Shown: positions 6,076 to 12,415 of the stretch, piece after piece | How the letters are laid out: each line of letters starts with the position of its first letter | How positions within the stretch are numbered: position 1 is the stretch's first letter | Notes under the pieces: generated by a model | Database searches by the model: none | Told to the model about the DNA's origin: nothing | What the model saw: only the letters and a program-made list of their open reading frames with translations | NCBI GenBank assembly: GCA_002345825.1 | Contig: DDWD01000149.1 | Coordinates: 1 to 12,415 of the forward strand | From: Bacteroidales bacterium UBA2295 | GTDB taxonomy: Bacteria > Bacteroidota > Bacteroidia > Bacteroidales > Tenuifilaceae | DNA: 12,415 nt | Direction of reading: 5' to 3' | Program-made: the position numbers and the translations under genes

Positions 6076-8571
6076 CTAGAAATCGTCAAAATCGTTAGCG
6101 AATGATATATTGAGCGTATATGAGTATTCTTTATAGTGTTTCCACTTTTTTGTTCCCTCCACGGGTTCTTCCAGCACTAGTTTAACCCGTTGATTCTTGT
6201 ATTTAATGCTTGCCTTGGAACTTAGTTGGAATCGATGCTTTACCTCACGCATTCTCTCAGTACCCTCCATCACATCAAAATGGTAGTTAAAAACATCGCT
6301 AATTATCTCCCCATCATCGGCATAGATAGCACTGCGAATTTGTCGTGGCAAGACCTTATCACTTACCAGTTCGGTTTGCAGGAATTGAACAGCCAGTATA
6401 TTGGTGGTTATCTTATCGGTGGATTTGATTATATCTACATCCACCTGCTTGGTGGTATCCTGACGTGTTTTCGTGACTTTTAACAGGGGAACTACTATTT
6501 CCTGTAGCGATGCCCCACCATGAACAAAACGTGAACCAGCACCCTTAATTCGTATTCTATTAATGGATTTTGGAATCAACACTTCAGCATCACCAGAGAG
6601 GTTTAACTGTTCCGATGTGAAATGCAGTGTGCTACTATCGCCCTTGAGGTTCTTGCCAATTACAAATCTTCGTGATTCCTTCCAAACCTCACCAGTTATG
6701 TTACCAACGGAAAAATCGCTTTCATCAAGGACGTTATTCTGGTATAAAAATCCATGGTCTGCTGTGATGAACATATTATTGCCGTTCATATTGGCAATTT
6801 TCTTTATCATATCCATCAGAAAATCTAGTTCCTGCTCCACGGCTTCAAAAACCTTATCCTCGGATGTTCTGTCATCGCCAATCTTATCGATACGGTTATG
6901 GTAAATGTATATTAAATCGTACTTCTTAACGAATTCACGACCATCACTTGCCGTATTCAACTTCATAAAATCCTCGGCATTGATTGCCGTGGCTCTTACC
7001 CCAGAAAACTGTTCCAGAATCTTGGTACGCCCCTGCACACCCAATGTTGGATGACCATCGATTAGTATGCTATCGCTCTGGGATTGGATTGACAAATTGG
7101 TATTGGGAAGCAACGCTGCCATACCTAGTTGGGTATAGGACGGTAGTGTTGAAACCATATGCTCCAACTCTCCTTCAAAACGTTTCTCGTTTTGAATCTT
7201 TTGCAGGTACTCCCAACCACATTCGTATCGCAATGCATCGCTAATAATTACAAAAAGTCGTTGTTGTTTTGATATAATGGGTTTAACGTGGTCGTTGAAG
7301 AACCTTTGCTGAGACACACGGTGCTGGTTCAACCATTTATCGGTTGAGTTAATTACTTGTTGCCAAGTGTTGCCGTAGTTCAGCAACCAATCGTTGCAAT
7401 ACACCTTCTCCACCTTTTCTGTTAGCGGTTGCAGCACCTTATTCTGTTTGGCTCTGCGATAGTGGAATATGTATTGGCGGTAGTTATAATCGATTTTGAA
7501 TAGTTGCTGAACGTATGCATTTACCCCATCGCTAAACGATGATATCTTGGATTTATCAGTCTTTTTAATCTGAACTATCATCTGCATTGCCGTGTGAAGG
7601 CATTCGTAAAAATTTTCAAAATCGTTGAACCAGTACTTGTTTTCACGCTGCTTAACCAGCTGATTTAATCTATTAATGGATATATCATCGCTGCATATCA
7701 AGCTAACCAATTCGGAAATAATTCTTCTGTCGATAAGTTCGAACAGGTCATCCTGAATAATTTCGTCCAGACCTACTTCGTTAAGTTTGGATTCCACTTT
7801 TAAATCTAATGCAATACGCTCTGATAGTTTACGGTACGATTGCTGGTAGGATATGGAGTCCTTCCACATGCTCAACAATATCCTCGATTCCTTGGCTATA
7901 CTCTTGTGTGTTCCAATGGAGAAATTACTATTGAATACTTCAATCAGAAAATCGTAGATGGTGGGTGCTTCGCTTTTATAACCATATTTTCGGCTGATTT
8001 CACGCCAGTAAAATGCTTTCAGGTTATAACGTTCCAACTCCCTGTCGAAACGCTCATTTCCATCATTAAATGCTGTGGCATGAACCTGAATAAACGATAG
8101 TAAACTCACGTTATCGGTATCGAAAAGCACTGCCAACATTTTATAGCGAATGGCTTGGTGGTCGTCATTCTTGCCCAGCAACTCCTTTAGGTTTACCTTG
8201 CGTTCCTTGGATTTAAAAAAATCGATATGCTCACCAATAAGATTGGTGTATTCGAATTCGAGTTCCAGTTCCTGTGCGAACATGGCTTCCTGTTTGGTCT
8301 GGAAAACGTAGTTAGCCAGTTCAATATCCAGTAACCAGTTGTCCATGTTGGATGGTTTTTTATGTGGGAAGTAAAGCAAAAACTTACTTTTTGGCTTTTC
8401 CCTGCTGGTTAGGTATTTGATGTAGAATTGGTTGTTGCCCACAACAATTTTTTCAATACCATCCATTGCCAACTCATCGAACTGCTCACGCAGTTCCTCG
8501 TTCTCATCGTACCAGAAAACGATTCGATGCTTGGTGAATATTTTTGATAACGCTTCCTCTATATTGTTCAT
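6076..8571 (-). CDS. pglZ: BREX-1 alkaline-phosphatase-fold protein PglZ (type A)
   Basis: An 831-residue protein, a normal length for BREX type 1 PglZ. The N-terminal NIEEALSKIFTKHRIVFWYD (2-22) is characteristic of the family. The phosphatase-like domain spans roughly 435-700: FVIISDALRYECGW (440-453, metal-binding Asp445), LPSYTQLGMAALLP (476-489, with Thr480 as candidate nucleophile), IYHNRIDKIGDD (556-567), FITADHGFLY (601-610, Asp605-His606) and FVHGGASLQE (682-691, His684). All expected metal-site positions are present, so the domain appears intact. PglZ is essential for BREX defence, but its enzymatic target is not settled; proposed roles include nuclease or phosphodiesterase action and control of the methyltransferase. 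The gene starts 17 bp after the AlbA_2 gene and ends one base before brxL, in the canonical pglZ-brxL order. The DNA is relatively GC-rich for the window (31 of 60 bases at 7021-7080). Confidence 0.95.
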   Translation of the reverse strand: MNNIEEALSKIFTKHRIVFWYDENEELREQFDELAMDGIEKIVVGNNQFYIKYLTSREKPKSKFLLYFPHKKPSNMDNWLLDIELANYVFQTKQEAMFAQELELEFEYTNLIGEHIDFFKSKERKVNLKELLGKNDDHQAIRYKMLAVLFDTDNVSLLSFIQVHATAFNDGNERFDRELERYNLKAFYWREISRKYGYKSEAPTIYDFLIEVFNSNFSIGTHKSIAKESRILLSMWKDSISYQQSYRKLSERIALDLKVESKLNEVGLDEIIQDDLFELIDRRIISELVSLICSDDISINRLNQLVKQRENKYWFNDFENFYECLHTAMQMIVQIKKTDKSKISSFSDGVNAYVQQLFKIDYNYRQYIFHYRRAKQNKVLQPLTEKVEKVYCNDWLLNYGNTWQQVINSTDKWLNQHRVSQQRFFNDHVKPIISKQQRLFVIISDALRYECGWEYLQKIQNEKRFEGELEHMVSTLPSYTQLGMAALLPNTNLSIQSQSDSILIDGHPTLGVQGRTKILEQFSGVRATAINAEDFMKLNTASDGREFVKKYDLIYIYHNRIDKIGDDRTSEDKVFEAVEQELDFLMDMIKKIANMNGNNMFITADHGFLYQNNVLDESDFSVGNITGEVWKESRRFVIGKNLKGDSSTLHFTSEQLNLSGDAEVLIPKSINRIRIKGAGSRFVHGGASLQEIVVPLLKVTKTRQDTTKQVDVDIIKSTDKITTNILAVQFLQTELVSDKVLPRQIRSAIYADDGEIISDVFNYHFDVMEGTERMREVKHRFQLSSKASIKYKNQRVKLVLEEPVEGTKKWKHYKEYSYTLNISFANDFDDF

Positions 8572-8589
8572 TATGCTAACGTTTCAATA

Positions 8590-10515
8590 TCATTTCTTTG
8601 CTGTATATTTTTGATTTGGATGGTTGTCGGAATGGAGTTTAAACAATTTCTCCTCCTTTATCATTCGGGGAAGAATTCTGTTCTTTAAGTATTTTTCCGA
8701 TTTGTTTAGAGCATCTGCTATTTCGAAAGATGATTTATACTCTATCTTGCAGAATTGAATAATTTCTTCCGCTAACTCCTCATACTTATACCTTTTACCA
8801 TCAGAACCATCCTCATTGGAACTGTCCTCATTATCGGAACTATCCACATTAGAACTATCCTCACTATCGGAACTATCCACACTTGAACTACCCAGATTAC
8901 CAGTAGCATTTGTTACATATGAACTATCCACATTACCCGAACTATCCACATTAGAACTATCCTCACTATCGGAACTATCCACATTAGGATTATTTAAACG
9001 GTATATAGTCCATCTGTTTTTGCTTTCGGGTACTAAGTATCCATCTTTGCATAGTTCCTGTAAAAGTTTTGTGATATCGGACTTGTGCCTATCAATAATA
9101 TATTGTAATCGGGTATTGCTTATTTCTCCCTCAATATGGCACACTGCAAGTGCCGTAAGTTCATCTTTACCTAATGCTTCTACCGAATCGCCAAAAATTG
9201 CCTTTAAATCGGATAATGTGTCTTCAGGTATTATGCTAAACATTGGCATTTCGAGTATCACCCTGTCGGGTTCTGTTTCTAAAGACAAGTATGGATGTCT
9301 CCAATGTGCAAAACTCCAGCCAGATAGTATCTTACTTACCCCACTACCTGCTTTCTCGGCACTCCCAATCATCAGAAACATTTTCTGTAAACTAACGTTT
9401 CTGCATTCGCTAATTCCTCCCCTGTAGAATTGCGACATGGTAACCAACAAAGTCCCTGGGTTTGTAAAAACGAATGAGGTTGGAGTACTTTCGATAACTA
9501 TGCTACCGGGAGCACTGTAATCGGTATGTATTAGCGCATTTACAAATGCTTCACGGAGTGCAGTATGTGCAGGTGAATCCTCTTGTCGTTGCCCTTTCGA
9601 AAGTTGAAATGGTTTTGGTAGTCGTGATGACAATTTTGGGTAAACCAACCTGTAGAATTGAAATAGATTACCTTCCCAAGTCCCATCGGGGTAAATTCGG
9701 TCTGTCCATCGTATTTCCTCATTTTCTGAAAGTTTTTCTCGGTAATCGGGAAAAAATTTAGGGCAACATTCCTCATCGGTAATGCTTAAGTATTTTCCAA
9801 ACATTAATAACCCAGCAACGGTAAAACCTTCACGTTTGGTTTTTCTATCCTTTCTGTAGCCACCAAGTTGCTCTAAAAAACCTTTGTCATCCAATGATAA
9901 CCATGTGTGCGATGGTCGAACAGAAGCAAAAATCTGACGATACTGTTTTAGCGATGACATATCAATATCATCAAAAGAATAACCCTCTAAAATTCTACTA
10001 TCGGGAATATACGATAGGTCAGCATCAGCCAGCATTCTTCTAACCTCTTCGTCCGTACAACAGTAGTCACCCTCGTAGTTTCTTTTGTACGTATTTTTAA
10101 ATGGGTTGGGCGTGAGATGAACAGGTTTATGCTTTCGGTCGGCTGAGGGAATACTAAATACTAAAACCTTTATGCCTTTATATACAAACTCTTTAACATC
10201 ATCGTTTTTGAGAAGGTTTACTGAAACTGTTTTCGGATTATTTGCACCACTCCAAAAGTCTTTCTGGTATTTTACAATCTGCTTATCGGTAAGTCCTTCT
10301 ACAATGAATTGGTTTTTCTTCTCCTTAATACCTAAGACAATAATCCCTCCATTGGTATTGGCAAAAGCAGAGTAGGTTTTCCAGAAATCGAAAGGGAAAC
10401 CATCTTTAGCAGACTTGTACTCAATTTCGTCCGATTCGGTATCGGGAAAAAGTTCGGTATGAATCAGGTAAAATGGTTCATTTAGAACATCGAAAATTGT
10501 TAACTGCTTTTCCAT
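8590..10515 (-). CDS. AlbA_2/Schlafen-type ATP-binding protein with repeat linker
   Basis: A 641-residue accessory protein. The N-terminal AlbA_2 (Schlafen-type) domain lies at ~28-165, with EIEYKSAKDG (30-39), the signature FANTNGGIIVLGIKE (51-65) and a closing TDEEVRRML (154-162). A GHKL-type ATP-binding region (HATPase_c_4-like) lies at ~315-420, with REAFVNALIHTDY (321-333), FTNPG (350-354) and EKAGSGVSKI (387-396). A winged-helix-like segment spans ~445-507. Residues 511-573 form a Ser/Asp/Asn-rich repeat linker, followed by a short charged helical domain (574-641) that may be a second winged helix. Such proteins are often annotated as transcriptional regulators or RecG-related helicases, but no helicase motifs are present. 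The gene sits between pglX and pglZ, 27 bp after pglX, as seen in other BREX loci. Its role is unproven; nucleic-acid sensing or regulation is most plausible. Confidence 0.88.
   Translation of the reverse strand: MEKQLTIFDVLNEPFYLIHTELFPDTESDEIEYKSAKDGFPFDFWKTYSAFANTNGGIIVLGIKEKKNQFIVEGLTDKQIVKYQKDFWSGANNPKTVSVNLLKNDDVKEFVYKGIKVLVFSIPSADRKHKPVHLTPNPFKNTYKRNYEGDYCCTDEEVRRMLADADLSYIPDSRILEGYSFDDIDMSSLKQYRQIFASVRPSHTWLSLDDKGFLEQLGGYRKDRKTKREGFTVAGLLMFGKYLSITDEECCPKFFPDYREKLSENEEIRWTDRIYPDGTWEGNLFQFYRLVYPKLSSRLPKPFQLSKGQRQEDSPAHTALREAFVNALIHTDYSAPGSIVIESTPTSFVFTNPGTLLVTMSQFYRGGISECRNVSLQKMFLMIGSAEKAGSGVSKILSGWSFAHWRHPYLSLETEPDRVILEMPMFSIIPEDTLSDLKAIFGDSVEALGKDELTALAVCHIEGEISNTRLQYIIDRHKSDITKLLQELCKDGYLVPESKNRWTIYRLNNPNVDSSDSEDSSNVDSSGNVDSSYVTNATGNLGSSSVDSSDSEDSSNVDSSDNEDSSNEDGSDGKRYKYEELAEEIIQFCKIEYKSSFEIADALNKSEKYLKNRILPRMIKEEKLFKLHSDNHPNQKYTAKK
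8797..8985 (-). repeat. Tandem repeat encoding Ser/Asp-rich linker
   Basis: In-frame degenerate repeats encode residues 511-573 of the AlbA_2 protein, built from units such as NVDSS, DSEDSS and DNEDSS. Two 45-bp copies at 8837-8881 and 8939-8983 are identical and offset by 102 bp, exactly 34 codons. The region is highly acidic and certainly disordered. Because the units are multiples of three bases, slippage or recombination would change linker length without breaking the frame. A long open frame on the opposite strand here is a by-product of the repeat. Confidence 0.9.
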
Positions 10516-10542
10516 AATTATTCTATTACAGAATTATATTTA

Positions 10543-12415
10543 CTACCTAATCTCACTAACATCAATCCAATCAAACTTCCTAACCTTATCCTTGGCTTTC
10601 TTATCATTTAAACCAGCAATTTCTTTAATGGCTTTGCCAAACTTGTTGTAGTTTACCAGCACACCATCGTCCAAATCAATAGCAATGCGTTGGGTAGCCA
10701 GTGGGTATAGGGTATCACGCTCGTACTCGTGCAGTTCCAACAGCATCTTATCAATGGCATCGCTTTCCTTAATGGCTTTGGTTTTCTCGGCTGGCGAACC
10801 GCTAACCTGTATGTGCTGTAGATGTTCCTTGCGGGATTTTAACTTGCCAATAAACTCCTTTAGGTACTTGTTGAGGATATTGCTTACCGTATCGGGTGTG
10901 TAGCGATGCATATAGATAAGTGCGTTGAACGAACCCCTTGGCGATGAGAACATCCAGTATATTGGGCGTTTCTTATAGCGTTGCACGTGGTCGGCATAGA
11001 AGTTCTTGGTGAAGTACCTGCGCATATCCATACCAATCTGTTCCTCAATAAACGCAAGGTTTTTATTGAAGTTTTTCTCACCAAAGGTTGCCTTAAGGAA
11101 GATGTAAAACCTGCCCACAATGTCGTCCTCGAACCACTCGCTATCGAGTATGGGAATAATATTATCATCATCGGGTAGGAAGGTGCACTCACTGGCTGTT
11201 TTATCTATTTTTTTCAGATAATCCTGTAAGGTTTCGCCTTGATTGGCTAGTATTAACCCCTCCTTATCCAGACTGTACCTGCCAAACATACAACCCACGG
11301 CATAACTGATAAACTGCTCAAGCACCTCGCTGGCAATAAAGGGTAGTTCAATATCGTGGTAGTTGGTTACGGCAAGTGTTTGGGGGTTGCGTAGTAGTTT
11401 TTTGTTAAGTTTAGCCAGTGCTTTTCTGTCCAACTCATCTTGCAGTATGGTAATATCCTCCAACGGCACATCGGGTGTTAACTCGTCCTGCAAGCCATAA
11501 ATTTCAATAAATTGGTGGTTTAGTTCCTCTTCGTTCTGGTGCAGTTGGAAAAATTTGTTTTTCCAGTACTGCTGGTATAGGTCGTAGGATTCTTCGAGGT
11601 CTTGACCTTTGATTCTTATTAATTCATTAAAATGGTAATCAATAGACCTTTCTTGACTATCCCAGTCATCTCTTGAGATTGAGAAACAGTCTGTTATTTG
11701 ATTTTCATTTACACTAACATCTACCTTGAAAGGTAAGTTTCCAATCGGTCCTTCGTGAAAATCAAGTGATGGAGATAATACTTTTAAAAACGAATTTACT
11801 AAAACGGAATTTAAGTAACCTGCAACAATATTTAGTTTGCCTTCTTGTGGAAATAATGTTGAACCTTTTGTTTCAAACAAGTGGGTCTTTGGAGAATATC
11901 TAAATGATGCCGATGAAGATGATAATGTAGACCAAGATATTCCTTCCTTAAAGTAATAGTTTTGATTCTGAGGTCTTGACCTTAATTTGCCATTTTGGTC
12001 GTAATGATTTTTAATCTCATATCCATTATTATCCCAATTAACAACAAAAATGTTGTTTCCATACCATTTCCTAAACTCACCACCTTTGTTTATTGGAATC
12101 CATTTTGAAAAATTATTATTGGCTGCTACTTCATACCATAATCGAAGAAACCTATCGTTATTACCTGTTGCTAAACCCTGCTTAGGAGGTGCAATTTCTT
12201 TTAATGGATTGTTCTCTTCAAAAATTTTAATTTTTCTATTACTTATCCAATAACCAATTGGTTTACTTGGTATTTTTTCAAAATCCTTTTGATTAGACTC
12301 ATAGTAACCATATGTTTTCTTCAAAAATAAATATTGAATTTTCTCAACTGACCTAACTTTTACGTGTTTTTCAAACAACCTACGGTATACCCCTTTTCCC
12401 TCAATTATGTTGGTT
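10543..12415 (-). CDS. pglX: BREX-1 adenine methyltransferase PglX, C-terminal part
   Basis: The frame is open to the right edge (12414) without a start, giving 623 visible residues; full-length PglX is about 1200, so the SAM-binding and NPPY catalytic half lies outside. A TTG at 12378 is internal, since coding-like sequence (NIIEGKGVYRRLFEKH) continues upstream. Identity rests on the family block PPKQGLATGNNDRFLRLWYEV, then GGEFRKWYGN with NIFVVNW, the ELPFIASEVLEQFISYAVGCMFGRYSLD block, RRYFTKNFYADHVQRYKKRPIYWMFSSPRGSFNALIY, and a basic coiled-coil-like C-terminus. PglX methylates an asymmetric adenine site to mark self DNA, and the visible first third of the fragment includes the target-recognition region. 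That part (about 11640-12415) is more AT-rich than the conserved C-terminus, suggesting recombinational exchange of specificity. The partial state is only due to the window edge. Confidence 0.93.
   Translation of the reverse strand, partial: TNIIEGKGVYRRLFEKHVKVRSVEKIQYLFLKKTYGYYESNQKDFEKIPSKPIGYWISNRKIKIFEENNPLKEIAPPKQGLATGNNDRFLRLWYEVAANNNFSKWIPINKGGEFRKWYGNNIFVVNWDNNGYEIKNHYDQNGKLRSRPQNQNYYFKEGISWSTLSSSSASFRYSPKTHLFETKGSTLFPQEGKLNIVAGYLNSVLVNSFLKVLSPSLDFHEGPIGNLPFKVDVSVNENQITDCFSISRDDWDSQERSIDYHFNELIRIKGQDLEESYDLYQQYWKNKFFQLHQNEEELNHQFIEIYGLQDELTPDVPLEDITILQDELDRKALAKLNKKLLRNPQTLAVTNYHDIELPFIASEVLEQFISYAVGCMFGRYSLDKEGLILANQGETLQDYLKKIDKTASECTFLPDDDNIIPILDSEWFEDDIVGRFYIFLKATFGEKNFNKNLAFIEEQIGMDMRRYFTKNFYADHVQRYKKRPIYWMFSSPRGSFNALIYMHRYTPDTVSNILNKYLKEFIGKLKSRKEHLQHIQVSGSPAEKTKAIKESDAIDKMLLELHEYERDTLYPLATQRIAIDLDDGVLVNYNKFGKAIKEIAGLNDKKAKDKVRKFDWIDVSEIR

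Noticed and set aside
6075..6089. TTG start for brxL overlapping pglZ
   Set aside because: The ATG at 6074 gives the standard BrxL N-terminus MNELDK and follows the pglZ stop by one base.
8797..8985. Possible CRISPR-like or iteron array
   Set aside because: The repeats are in frame within a coding sequence, have no unique spacers and encode a coherent acidic linker.
8816..9427. Long plus-strand frame rich in ELSSLSELSTL repeats
   Set aside because: It is the antisense reading of the Ser/Asp repeat and GHKL region of the AlbA_2 gene; the minus-strand frame has recognisable domains and this one has none.
10520..10534. Short inverted repeat ATTCT-attac-AGAAT between pglX and the AlbA_2 gene
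   Set aside because: Only five base pairs in an AT-rich 27-bp gap, which is expected by chance and too weak for a terminator or a defensible operator.
12376..12378. TTG as the start of a complete 611-residue gene
   Set aside because: The frame continues upstream with PglX-like residues to the edge, so the codon is internal and the gene is partial.

Overview
The window is one continuous minus-strand defence operon, read from right to left. Most of it is the distal half of a BREX type 1 phage-exclusion locus, followed by a trailing set of smaller genes that look like defence or DNA-processing cargo. Protein similarity and the general absence of Shine-Dalgarno sequences suggest a member of the Bacteroidota, but no rRNA or other taxonomic marker is present, so this is only a moderate-confidence guess. 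I saw no tRNA, rRNA, insertion sequence, CRISPR array or strong intrinsic terminator.

Right to centre (12415 to 4059): the C-terminal ~620 residues of the BREX-1 adenine methyltransferase PglX (its 5' part lies outside the window); an AlbA_2/Schlafen-type protein with a GHKL-like ATP-binding region, a Ser/Asp repeat linker and a C-terminal helical domain; the alkaline-phosphatase-fold protein PglZ; and the AAA+ protein BrxL. The genes are 1 to 27 bp apart. The remaining core genes (brxA, brxB, brxC and the start of pglX) are expected beyond the right edge. BrxL is unusual: its C-terminus looks like the phospholipase-D-like domain of MITD1 (MIT_C), and I find no Lon-type protease domain.

Left part (4003 to 1): after a 55-bp gap come an AIPR-family abortive-infection protein, a uracil-DNA-glycosylase-superfamily protein, a short agmatine/peptidylarginine deiminase-family protein, a DUF6508-type protein and, past a 59-bp gap, the start of an unrecognised gene that runs off the left edge. 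The first four overlap or sit 4 bp apart and are probably translationally coupled. The AIPR gene is far more AT-rich than brxL and pglZ, so this cluster probably has a separate origin.

Likely working model (inference): PglX methylates host DNA, and PglZ, BrxL and the off-window proteins block unmodified phage DNA. The AlbA_2 protein is an accessory regulator or nucleic-acid sensor. The AIPR, glycosylase, deiminase and DUF6508 genes form a second layer, for example aimed at phages with modified bases or at BREX escapees.
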